NCBI RefSeq assembly: GCF_021155775.2
Contig: NC_060232.1
Coordinates: 33,223,089 to 33,287,088 of the forward strand
Source: Neodiprion pinetum
Taxonomy: Eukaryota > Arthropoda > Insecta > Hymenoptera > Diprionidae
Direction of reading: 5' to 3'
Length of the DNA: 64,000 bases
Every line of letters starts with the position of its first letter. Position 1 is the stretch's first letter. Below the pieces are notes generated by a model. The model was given only the letters and a program-made list of their open reading frames with translations, was not told the DNA's origin and did not search any database. The translations under genes were made by a program, and so were the position numbers. This document shows positions 36,368 through 46,500 of the stretch, one piece after another.

Positions 36368-38589
36368 GCAAGCGGTCAGAGTTTTGAACTTGAAAATACA
36401 ACCCATCTTCTCTTCCTGAGAAACCTGCTGGATATCTCCAACGGTTTCTCACCTGGCCTTGTCACCCTCTTGGTGCCGAAGCTACACACATACATAGAGC
36501 ATGCATGGTAAACTAGAAGGTATACCGATCACGCATGGAATATATGTAATAATAAATCCGTTCTCTTCAACACACAATCGGGCGTGCCTCCCCACAGTTT
36601 TTCTCAAATAATTTTTATCACGGGTCAAGAGAGTAAAAAATACTAATTTCCAAGCCTGCGTCAATCGCTTGTGATAAAACGAGATAACCATTCACTACAC
36701 GTGTTACTTATACGTAACGGTTGTTAGTGTATCTAAATTTTGCTAGTCGGCCTTAAAACATTTGACATTTTGCTATAATAATCATTATGCCAGATGGGCA
36801 ATTGAGGATATGGACCACATCCAATTCGAGGCATGTGCGATTAGAAATTTTTATATCTTTTCGCACGTAATATAGTAATTTAAAAGTTCCGATTTGTATT
36901 TTTATACTTAACTACTTACTGTCAGTCGTTATTCTGAAATCATGTGGAAATGTGTTGAGCAAATTCTGTTGTTCGAGTAAATAATACGTCGTAACTTAGA
37001 TATTTCCTTAAAAATTAAGGAAAGAATGCATCGATCACATAACATCATGTGTATTACTGTTGGTTTTCAGTTGGCGTTTATTTGATTGGAAAACGATATT
37101 CCAATTTATGATAACGCAAATTCTAACTCACACCTCCGTGTGTGGATTTTATTGATATTGAGTTTTCCCCCTTGCAATAACATTATTGAGCGATTGAGAC
37201 AATCATTTATGCACCGCACGTCATGTAAGTCGAACGGTATCACTAGTTTGTTGAAATGTCACCATTTTTGGTTTTTGTTAAAAATGTATGTCGCTAAGTT
37301 TATCATATTTTATGTGAACATTTTTTTTAAATAATTTATTTAGCGCGTGAAGGGTGACTGTTGTGTAATACTTATTTATGCAAATTAGTCGTGTTATTTT
37401 CGATTAATTTTTTTGTTGATTTTAATCGTTTAATTATATAGTTTACATATTAATCACCCATATACTCACACTTTATTGTTGAAATGATTTCATAAACCAG
37501 CTAGATTTATCGTAATCATAATAATAATTTTTCTGTACTTATAGGTAAAATAAATTATTATTCCATGCGAATACGAGTCACATCGTTATGATTGAATATC
37601 CAGATGGCAGTTTCAAGTTTTAATCATAATTTTCAAAATATAAATATTGCTAGCCATTGATTATTCAGAGATTATTCATGTATAAAACAAATAAAATAAC
37701 TACTTTCTCTGTCATTCGAGCAATATGTGCTTGACTGCGACATAACATTATTATAAAATAGGTTTAGAGCTTCAAACTGAAATTGTTGAATCATGAAAGA
37801 GAACGAACAAGCTGCTTCAATTTCTGTTTACGTTGTTCTCGAACTACCAAGGTTCAAAGAGTATGCCCGATGTTTCAAGAATAATATTTATCATGAAACA
37901 TCCTCTATAATTTACTAAAAATATTGAAATATTTATACTATTTATAAATTGCATGATTATCATTCCTATAGTTCATAACAAGACTGACTTTGCACATATG
38001 TAACCAAATTTATTACTAGTATGTACTGTAACTGAGAATGGGCAGCAAATCGTCGCGCCTGAGGTACGAGTTATGCAGATAGAAAAATCCTTGAACTTAA
38101 ATCAAGTTACTGAATTTCGATTTAGACACTAGGATATATATCTGTGTAGTTGTACAAATACTAAAACACTGATACAACTGTAACGAATTACACCTAACCC
38201 GTGAGTTGTATTTTTTCAAGTGCAATAAAGTAATATGCTTATACATTATTCGAGCTTTCGATTATTCGTTGCGAAGCATATCTACGAGTGTGATATTATA
38301 ATGACGATCTGGTAATTTATATCTTGTTATTGATAAAGTATCATCTTAAAATTATTTCATTTGTACTACCAGTCATCCGTGTGTTTCGTTTCTGTAACAA
38401 GCGCAACTGTGATTGCTGTGAGGACATTGCGATCAATGATTCAAAAGATACGACGGAAAATGAAGGAATCGTGATGTATTCGACGATGTATTCCAAGATT
38501 CTCTATACACAGTTTTGGTTTAGTTCCTAAGGGGCCGATTGATAACGAAGGCTTTTCAAAATAACTTCTGGGACATGAATTTTGAGCAG
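36368..38589. other. 3' flank of ZC2HC1 gene and AT-rich intergenic DNA
   Basis: Contains several AATAAA-type polyadenylation candidates on the + strand (for example about 36548). No supported exon or element. Confidence 0.45.
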
Positions 38590-38860
38590 CGGAAGACCAC
38601 ATGAAAATTAGACTAACCCCTTTGCAATCTTGTCGCTGAATATTGGCGATATCAGGAGCATCTTGAGTTGACTATATTCAACAGCAACGGGTCAAAGATT
38701 ACGGCCGAAAAACGAGAAATTTTCTTCGTACCTTCTCAGCTGTTGCTCCAACGAGGTTTTGAATGTCTTTTCTGGTTTCCTTGGGGTGCAATTAGTCTAG
38801 AAAGGGTCATTTAAATCAATTCCGAGACGAAAAATTTTTGGCGTCAAAATCATCGAAAAA
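38590..38860 (+). repeat. Diverged single copy related to the 335-bp satellite
   Basis: Shares in the same order and orientation the landmarks of the downstream array: CTAACCCCTTTG, then TTACGGCCGAAAAACGAGA, then AAGGGTCATTTAAATC and GAGACGAAAA. Spacing is shorter and identity is clearly lower than between array members. It lies about 5 kb left of the array. Confidence 0.65.
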
Positions 38861-39252
38861 GCCAGTACTTAACCTGTGTGGACTTACCGACTTGTCGGTG
38901 ATACAAGAAATTAATAATGAGGATAAATTTCTTCGAAAATTCGTGGCAAAACAGTCATTTCATTAAAGTATAGGTACCCGAGAGAAGAATGTATACATAG
39001 ATCATAAATAATAATAGATCAGATGTAATGATGATGCAGAGACCAAAAAGTATATATGTATATGCGGTCCATGTACGATATTAACATATATGACCCATTT
39101 ACGTGATGCATACTATAAATTTTATAATTTTCCAACAGACAAACTAGATTATCTATAATAATCGGCTATGATATGAAAGTAGAAGAATTATTCATTTGGA
39201 AATGGGATTCGATTCGACAGGCGCTCGATGTATTCCATAACATTAATATTCA
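38861..39252 (+). repeat. Left arm of a long inverted repeat
   Basis: About 390 bp that matches, in reverse complement, positions 42999-43398. Shared landmarks include AGCCAGTACTT, ACTTGTCGGTGATACAAG, AAGTATAGGTACC, AGAGACCAAAAAGTAT and the inner end CATTAATATTCA. Matches are interrupted by substitutions and small indels. A perfect hairpin ACCGAC-TT-GTCGGT lies near the outer end. Confidence 0.85.
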
Positions 39253-39842
39253 TAATAATTCCAACAACTTTTCATTTGCTCTCTCGATCTTGAATTTTCG
39301 TAGGCATAGAATCGAAACAATATTTTAGCTAGTCGCAAGCAAAGTATCTACGTTGAGTAGAGAAGCAGAATTGTTTCTCGAAAAGAGTTCGTATGGCAAA
39401 AATTTCAGAGTAACTGTAATACATCACGGATGCGCTAATTTTGATAGAGATGAAATGAATACTCAGTATATGAGACAGTATTTAACGCAGTGTCCTGATT
39501 TAAAGACCTAAAAAGGTGATTGTCGGCGATTTTTTTTTCTTTGATAGGGAGAGATAGAACGAAGCTTCTTAAAACTTCGAGTGTATTTTAACACACATTT
39601 GAAAGGTACGAGCAGCGTTATTAGCTAACCCGTTAACTGAAGAATATATCATTAGTCAACAGCTGACCATCAAAGGGCCTAGTCGCTTGAATGTGGAATC
39701 GGCAGGAAAGATAAAGTGCGTATTTCTTGTCTGAAATGAGAGAACTAAAATCATTATACATCATATCATATCATCATACATCATACATCATACATAGTAG
39801 TGAAGTTGGAAACCAAAGTTTGAATGTCGGATGTTCAGAAAG

Positions 39843-39920
39843 TGACGTCACCCAAAATTTTTTTTGTCTTGACGTCATCGATCTATATATACGAAAATCA
39901 GCTAGCCGAATTCCTCAGTC
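39843..39920 (+). promoter_or_regulatory. CRE-CRE-TATA-initiator promoter cluster
   Basis: Two perfect TGACGTCA palindromes at 39843-39850 and 39870-39877, a TATATATA at 39884-39891 and an initiator TCAGTC (exact TCAKTY match) at 39915-39920. The TATA-to-start spacing is about 31-33 bp, as expected for a TATA promoter. It points rightward into the open frame that starts at 39950, leaving a 33-nt leader. The CRE-type sites suggest ATF/CREB or bZIP control. Confidence 0.55.
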
Positions 39921-39949
39921 TGGAAACAACCGCGCAGTAGAGCGGACGT

Positions 39950-40861
39950 ATGAAAATCGCGCTCCGTAGATTTCGAGTACCGGGTTCTGTACCTCTTAGA
40001 CCCTGCGCTCCGGGTCCGCTTCTTGGTGGAACTCGAATTCCAGGACAAGCGCTCCGTAGTTTCTATGCTCGAGGTCCACTACCGGGTGAAACTCGACTTC
40101 CAGGACAAGCGCTCCATAGTTCCTGCGCTCCAGGTCCGCTACCTGGTGAAACTCGACTTCCAGGACAAGCGCTCCATATTTCCTGCGCTCCAGGTCCGCT
40201 ACCTGGTGAAACTCGACTTCCAGGACGAGCGCTCCGTGGTTCTTGCGCTCCAGGTCCGCTACCTGGTGAAACTCGACTTCCAGGACGAGCGCTCCGTGGT
40301 TCTTGCGCTCCAGGTTCGCTACCTGGTGAAACTCGACTTCTAGGACAAGCACTACGTGGTTCCTGCGCTCCAGGTCCGCTACCTGGTGGAACTCGACTTC
40401 TAGGACAAGCACTCCGTGGTTCCTGCGCTCCAGGTCCGCTACCTGGTGGAACTCGATTTCTAGGACAAGCGCTCCATAGTTCCTCCGCTCCAGGTCCACT
40501 ACCTGGTGAAACTGGACTTCCAGGACGAGCGCTCCGCGGTTCTTGCGCTCCAGGTCCACTACCTGGGGAAACTCGACTTCTAGGACAAGCGCTCCATAGT
40601 TCCTGCGCTCCAGGTCCACTACCTGGTGAAATTCGACTTCTAGGACAAGCACTCCGTGGTTCCTGCGCTCCAGGTCCGCTACTTGGTGGAACTCGACTTC
40701 TAGGACAAGCACTCCGTGGTTCCTGCGCTCCAGGTCCACTACCTGGTGGAACTCGATTTCTAGGACAAGCGCTCCATAGTTCCTGCGCTCCAGGTCCGCT
40801 ACCTGGTGGAACTCGACTTCTAGGACAAGCGCTCCGTAGTTCTGGCTGGCCAGGTCCGTGA
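39950..40861 (+). CDS. Candidate tandem-repeat protein, 303 aa, ~15 repeats of 20 aa
   Basis: One uninterrupted frame from the first ATG after the predicted start site to a TGA at 40859-40861. The product begins MKIALRRFRVPGSV and then repeats a 20-residue unit of the type CAPGPLPGETRLPGQALRGS. Variation among units is E/G, P/L, Q/R and HS/RG. The unit is rich in Gly, Pro, Leu and Arg with one Cys, and no signal peptide is evident. The DNA repeat is 60 bp, a multiple of three, so other frames on both strands are also open (for example 247 and 296 codons on the minus strand). The open frame alone is therefore weak proof. The promoter just upstream is the main support for this strand. Structural or secreted protein, or only a transcribed minisatellite, are both possible. 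Confidence 0.4.
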   Translation: MKIALRRFRVPGSVPLRPCAPGPLLGGTRIPGQALRSFYARGPLPGETRLPGQALHSSCAPGPLPGETRLPGQALHISCAPGPLPGETRLPGRALRGSCAPGPLPGETRLPGRALRGSCAPGSLPGETRLLGQALRGSCAPGPLPGGTRLLGQALRGSCAPGPLPGGTRFLGQALHSSSAPGPLPGETGLPGRALRGSCAPGPLPGETRLLGQALHSSCAPGPLPGEIRLLGQALRGSCAPGPLLGGTRLLGQALRGSCAPGPLPGGTRFLGQALHSSCAPGPLPGGTRLLGQALRSSGWPGP

Positions 40862-40868
40862 CCTGATG
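39990..40868 (+). repeat. 60-bp minisatellite, about 14-15 units
   Basis: Exact 60-bp period with few indels. Each unit holds an inverted repeat CCAGGT-CCGCT-ACCTGG able to form a small hairpin. The last unit ends in CAGGTC-CGT-GACCTG, a perfect 6-bp stem. Confidence 0.95.
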
Positions 40869-41517
40869 ACTTTTGACCTTCCGGACTAATTTTCAAGTTT
40901 ACAAGTTTGATTATTGAAAACGTCATGTTTTGTACTATCAAACCAATATGCATGCTTCAGATAACATTTTACATTAGAAAAAAAAAATCGAACGACCAGG
41001 ATCAACAAATTGCAATTGGTGAGTGGTTGGCATTGTATACATATGAATACATGTCAATAATGTCGTTCAATTAGAGCTAATATTGCTGTGCGTAGTGTTT
41101 CGAATCTATCACCACTTAGCTGATTGTTCTGTGGTATTTTTTGACGGAATTTCTTGTCATAAAATCACAATACGTTATACTTACATGCATGTCTAAACGT
41201 GATTTGTAACATTATATAGGAAAAATCTTACGGGCAGATTCGATTTGCGTCACATGCACAAAGACAGTGTTCATTCTGTATACTGTGAAGCAAATACCAG
41301 AATTTTTTAAACCTGACATGTTAACAATGAATTATTTCAATTCTTTTTTCGCGCAAGCCCAAATTTAGTCGGTATCAATGCGGTAATAAAATTTCTATAA
41401 TTTTTTAGAATTTTCTCATGATCTTCTTGATGAAATGTGTCGATAGAAAAATTATATTAATACTTACACAATATTTTTGATGTGTTCTAATACTGAAAAT
41501 ATTTATTAGTATTCGAG
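40869..41517. other. AT-rich linker with a decayed copy of the 371-bp module
   Basis: At about 40990-41020 a segment (AGGATCAACAAATTGCAATTG then GTGAGT) resembles the donor end of the modules downstream. At 41340-41410 TTTTTTCGCGCAAGC and following sequence match their intron-like part. This suggests an older, degenerate fourth module. No other feature. Confidence 0.4.
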
Positions 41518-42330
41518 GTATAACCCGAGGTGGTTAGGAGTGGTCGTTGGAGGTGGTTGGCGGTGGTTGGAGATGGTCGTGGGTGGACAAGGAGGACGAG
41601 AAAGACGAGGAGAACAAGGTGGACGAGGAGGACAAAGATTTGTGATCGGTGAGTATAACACTTTTATAATATTTAATGGCAATTGTAATTATATTTCATC
41701 GAAAATTTTTAAAACTTGTCATATTTACAATAATTTATTTCAATTAATTTTTCGCGCGAGCACAAATTCAATAGCTATAAATGCGCTAATGAAATTTATT
41801 ATATTATCAATTAATTAATTAATTAAATTAATCCTTACACAATAGTTTTGATGTTTTCTTATACTGAAATTATTTATTACTACTCCAGGTATAACCCGAG
41901 GTGGTTAGGAGTGGTCGTTGGAGGTGGTTGGCGGTGGTTGGAGATGGTCGTGGGTGGACAAGGAGGACGAGAAAGACGAGGAGAACAAGGTGGACGAGGA
42001 GGACAAGGATTTGTGATCGGTGAGTATAACACTTTTATAATATTTAATGGCAATTGTAATTATATTTCATCGAAAATTTTTAAAACTTGTCATATTTACC
42101 ATAATTTATTTCAATTGATTTTTCGCGCGAGCACAAATTCAACAGCTATAAATGCGCTAATGAAATTTATTATATTATCAATTAATTAATTAATTACATT
42201 AATCCTCACACAATAGTTTTGATGTTTTCTTATACTGAAATTATTTATTACTACTCCAGGTATAACCCGAGGTGGTTAGCAGTGGTCGTTGGACGTGGTT
42301 GGCGGTGGTTGGAGGTGATCAAGCTGGATG
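41518..42330 (+). repeat. 371-bp tandem module, two full and one partial copy, exon-like
   Basis: Copies begin at 41518, 41889 and 42260, exactly 371 bp apart. Each copy has an exon-like part: an AG acceptor (CTACTCCAG in copies 2 and 3), then 131 nt of Gly/Arg-rich coding-like sequence, then ATCG and a consensus GTGAGT donor. The remaining ~240 bp is AT-rich and intron-like. In one frame the exon reads with repeats such as GGQGGRERRGEQGGRGGQ. The exon length is not a multiple of three, so splicing consecutive copies would change frame. Copy 3 loses similarity after about 42325 and passes into simple repeats. Confidence 0.85.
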
Positions 42331-42399
42331 AGATGGATGAGGTGGACGAGGAGAACAGAGGTGGTCGGAGGTAGTAGGGGGTGTTAGGGTGTGGTAAGG

Positions 42400-42520
42400 G
42401 GTGGTAGGCAGGAGTAGTAGAAGTTGGATTAGGAGTAGGAGTAAGATTTGGAGTAGGAGTAGGAGTAGGAGAAAGAGTAGGAATAGGAGTAGAAGTAGTA
42501 GGAGGACTAGTAGTACCTAC
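42400..42520 (+). repeat. (GGAGTA)n purine-rich simple repeat
   Basis: Degenerate GGAGTA/AGAAGTA hexamers, almost all purine plus T. Complementary in type to the CTCCTA repeat at 42757-42995. Confidence 0.9.
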
Positions 42521-42521
42521 C

Positions 42522-42621
42522 CTACCCTATCCTACACCCTACCCTACCCTACCCTACCCTACCCTACCCTACCCTACACCCTACCCTACCCTACCCTACC
42601 CTACCCCACCCCACCCTACCC
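42522..42621 (+). repeat. (TACCC)n pentamer array
   Basis: About 18 copies of CCCTA/TACCC with a few variants (TATCC, CACCC). It is telomere-like in composition but is a pentamer of the wrong register for the canonical insect TTAGG repeat. Confidence 0.92.
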
Positions 42622-42622
42622 G

Positions 42623-42736
42623 TTTTTTTTTTTTTTTTAGCGGCGAAGGGGAAATCTTCAAAAAGACATCCGGTTGTTCTAGTGGATGTCATCGGATAGT
42701 GCCGGATTCTTACCGGCTAAAACCCCTCCGCCGCTC
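42623..42736 (-). mobile_element. Short structured retroposon-like insertion with poly(A)
   Basis: Read on the minus strand, about 97 bp end in a run of 16 A (42623-42638). The body has complementary ends (AGCGGCGAAGGGG at 42639-42651 and CCCCTCCGCCGCT at 42723-42735, one mismatch). It also has two inner hairpins (GACATCC...GGATGTC and GCCGG-ATTCTTA-CCGGC). A 3' poly(A) and structured body fit a SINE or 5'-truncated non-LTR element. It is not a standard tRNA. Family unknown. Confidence 0.4.
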
Positions 42737-42756
42737 GTCACCCAAAGTGACTTCTA

Positions 42757-42995
42757 CTCCTGATCCTACTTCTTCTCCTACTCCTACTTCTACTTCAATC
42801 TCACTCCTACTCCTGACCTTACTCCTACTCCTACTCCTGATCCTACTCCTACTCCGACTCTTACTTCTACTCCAATCTTACTCCTACTCCAGACCCTATT
42901 CCTACTCCTACTCCTACTTCTACTTCAATCCTACTACTACTTCTACTCCAATCTTACTCCAACTTCTGATCCCACTCCTATTCCTACTCCTAATT
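42757..42995 (+). repeat. (CTCCTA)n pyrimidine-rich simple repeat
   Basis: Degenerate CTCCTA/CTTCTA hexamers over about 240 bp. It is the reverse-complement type of the repeat at 42400-42520, so the two could pair across the poly(A) element. Confidence 0.9.
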
Positions 42996-42998
42996 CTG

Positions 42999-43398
42999 AA
43001 TATTAATGTTATAGAATATATAGACTGCGTGTCGAATTGAATCCCATATCGAAACGAACAATTCTTTTATTGTAATATTATAGCCGATTGTTGTAGATAA
43101 TCTAGTATGTTTCCTAGAAAATTATAAGATTTAAAGTATGCATTACGTATTAATCATATATGAATCATATATATGAATGTGGTAGATGGACCGCATATAC
43201 ATGTATACTTTTTGGTCTCTGTATCATTATTACATCTGATCTATTTTTATTCAACATCTATGTATATATTCTTCTCTTGGGTACCTATACTTCAAATAAA
43301 TCACTGTTTTGCTATGACTTTTGAAAGTGATTTATTGACATTATTAATTTCTTGTATCGCCGACAAGTTGGTGAGTACACACAGGCCAAGTACTGGCT
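42999..43398 (-). repeat. Right arm of the long inverted repeat
   Basis: Reverse-complement partner of 38861-39252, about 400 bp. The arms enclose about 3.75 kb containing the promoter, the 60-bp and 371-bp repeats and the simple repeats. Confidence 0.85.
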
Positions 43399-43597
43399 TA
43401 TGCTTACCATTGCAAAGACTTACTCAGAACTCAGTTACTCAGAGGATGAATGCAGTCAGCATCATCTGAAGATCGGAAACTCTCTGAGGTTCTGCAATAA
43501 GTTCTCAACTCTACCGTTGGAACATCTCACGGGGCAATTTTCGGTTGTCACATCAAAGCCTATTAGGGCGACTGTCTTCATATTCTTCAACCAATGG
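43399..43597. other. Unassigned spacer between inverted arm and satellite
   Basis: Non-repetitive within the window. An 82-codon open frame crosses it (43352-43600), but it begins inside the inverted-repeat arm and lacks splice or promoter support. Confidence 0.4.
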
Positions 43598-46500
43598 TAA
43601 AGCTAACCCCTTGGAATTTTTGGCGAAAAATTTTGCGATTTTCAAAAGTGCTGAAATCAAATCTTTGGCGCACTATATCGACGTGATTTTGCGAGAGAAA
43701 TCGATTGGGCGCAGTCCGAATACGCTGCGATCAACGCATAGAAAGTAACGGCCAAGAAACGAGAACCTGTGTTTTCGACATTTTTCAGCAGGTGCTTTTT
43801 CGCTCGCCGTTTCTCTCCTGTTGGTCCTACGCTCTTTTCGCTGCGATTTCTGAGTTCCTGAGAGTCCAATTGGTCAGATAAGGGTCATTTAAATCGAATC
43901 TGAGACCAAAAGTTTTTTGCTCAAAAAAAAAGTAAGGCTTACCTCTTTGTATTTTTGGCGAAAATTTTCGCGATTTTCAAAAGTGCTGGAATCAAATCTT
44001 TGGCTCACTATATCGACGTAATTTTGCGAGAGAAATCGATTGGGCGCAATTCCAATACGCTGCGATCAACGCATCAAAAGTTACAGCCAAAAAACGAGAA
44101 CCTGTGTTTTCGACATTTTTCAGCAGGTGCTTTTTCGCTCGCCGTTTCTCTCCTGTTGGTCCTACGCTCTTTTTGCTGCGATTTCTGAGTTCCTGAGGGT
44201 CCAATTGGTCAGATAAGGGTCATTCAAATCGAATCTGAGACCAAAAGTTTTTTGCTCAAAAAAAAAGTAAGGCTTACCTCTTTGTATTTTTGGCGAAAAT
44301 TTTCGCGATTTTCAAGAGTGCTCGAATCAAATCTTTGGCGCACTATATCGACGTAATTTTGCGAGAGAAATCGATTGGGCGCAATTCCAATACGCTGCGA
44401 TCAACGCATCAAAAGTTACAGCCAAAAAACGAGAGCCTGTGTTTTCGACATTTTTCAGCAGGTGCTTTTTCGCTCGCCGTTTCTCTCCTGTTGGTCCTAC
44501 GCTCTTTTCGCTGCGATTTCTGAGTTCCTGAGGGTCCAATTGGTCAGATAAGGGTCATTTAAATCGAATCTGAGACCAAAAGTTTTTTGCTCAAAAAAAA
44601 AGTAAGGCTAACCCCTTTGTATTTTTGGCGAAAATTTTCGCGATTTTCAAAAGTGCTCGAATCAAATCTTTGGCGCACTATGTCGACGTAATTTTGCGAG
44701 AGAAATCGATTATGCGCAATTCCAATACGCTGCGATCAACGCATCAAAAGTTACAGCCAAAAAACGAGAACCTGTGTTTTCGACATTTTTCAGCAGGTGC
44801 TTTTTCGCTCGCCGTTTCTGTCCTGTTGGTCCTACGCTCTTTTCGCTGCGATTTCTGAGTTCCTGAGGGTCCAATTGGTCAGATAAGGGTCATTCAAATC
44901 GAATCTGAGACCAAAAGTTTTTTGCTCAAAAAAAAAGTAAGGCTAACCCCTTTGTATTTTTGGCGAAAATTTTCGCGATTTTCAAAAGTGCTGAAATCAA
45001 ATCTTTGGCGCACTATATCGACGTAATTTTGCGAGAGAAATCGATTGGGCGCAATTCCAATACGCTGCGATCAACGCATAAAAAGTTACGGCCAAGAAAC
45101 GAGAACCTGTGTTTTCGACATTTTTCAGCAGGTGCTTTTTCGCTCGCCGTTTCTCTCCTGTTGGTCCTACGCTCTTTTCGCTGCGATTTCTGAGTTCCTG
45201 AGGGTCCAATTGGTCAGATAAGGGTCATTCAAATCGAATCTGAGACCAAAAGTTTTTTGCTCAAAAAAAAAGTAAGGCTAACCCCTTTGTATTTTTGGCG
45301 AAAATTTTCGCGATTTTCAAAAGTGCTGGAATCAAATCTTTGGCGCACTATATCGACGTAATTTTGCGAGAGAAATCGATTGGGCGCAATTCCAATACGC
45401 TGCGATCAACGCATCAAAAGTTACAGCCAAAAAACGAGAACCTGTGTTTTCGACATTTTTCAGCAGGTGCTTTTTCGCTCGCCGTTTCTGTCCTGTTGGT
45501 CCTACGCTCTTTTCGCTGCGATTTCTGAGTTCCTGAGGGTCCAATTGGTCAGATAAGGGGCATTCAAATCGAATCTGAGACCAAAAGTTTTTTGCTCAAA
45601 AAAAAAGTAAGGCTAACCCCTTTGTATTTTTGGCGAAAATTTTCGCGATTTTCAAAAGTGCTGGAATCAAATCTTTGGCGCACTATATCGACGTAATTTT
45701 GCGAGAGAAATCGATTGGGCGCAATTCCAATACGCTGCGATCAACGCATCAAAAGTTACAGCCAAAAAACGAGAACCTGTGTTTTCGACATTTTTCAGCA
45801 GGTGCTTTTTCGCTCGCCGTTTCTCTCCTGTTGGTCCTACGCTCTTTTCGCTGCGATTTCTGAGTTCCTGAGGGTCCAATTGGTCAGATAAGGGTCATTC
45901 AAATCGAATCTGAGACCAAAAGTTTTTTGCTCAAAAAAAAAGTAAGGCTAACCCCTTTGTATTTTTGGCGAAAATTTTCGCGATTTTCAAAAGTGCTGGA
46001 ATCAAATCTTTGGCGCACTATATCGACGTAATTTTGCGAGAGAAATCGATTGGGCGCAATTCCAATACGCTGCGATCAACGCATCAAAAGTTACAGCCAA
46101 AAAACGAGAACCTGTGTTTTCGACATTTTTCAGCAGGTGCTTTTTCGCTCGCCGTTTCTGTCCTGTTGGTCCTACGCTCTTTTCGCTGCGATTTCTGAGT
46201 TCCTGAGGGTCCAATTGGTCAGATAAGGGGCATTCAAATCGAATCTGAGACCAAAAGTTTTTTGCTCAAAAAAAAAGTAAGGCTAACCCCTTTGTATTTT
46301 TGGCGAAAATTTTCGCGATTTTCAAAAGTGCTGGAATCAAATCTTTGGCGCACTATATCGACGTAATTTTGCGAGAGAAATCGATTGGGCGCAATTCCAA
46401 TACGCTGCGATCAACGCATCAAAAGTTACAGCCAAAAAACGAGAACCTGTGTTTTCGACATTTTTCAGCAGGTGCTTTTTCGCTCGCCGTTTCTGTCCTG

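Noticed and set aside
39996..40953. Long minus-strand frames (247 and 296 codons) over the 60-bp repeat
   Set aside because: They follow from a repeat length divisible by three. The only promoter signals seen point to the + strand.
42522..42621. Interstitial telomere block
   Set aside because: The unit is TACCC, a pentamer distinct from TTAGG/CCTAA, mixed with other simple repeats, so I treat it as a microsatellite.
42639..42736. tRNA gene
   Set aside because: It has a 5-bp stem with 7-nt loop resembling a T-arm, but the closing stem is too long, the other arms do not fit, and A/B boxes are absent.
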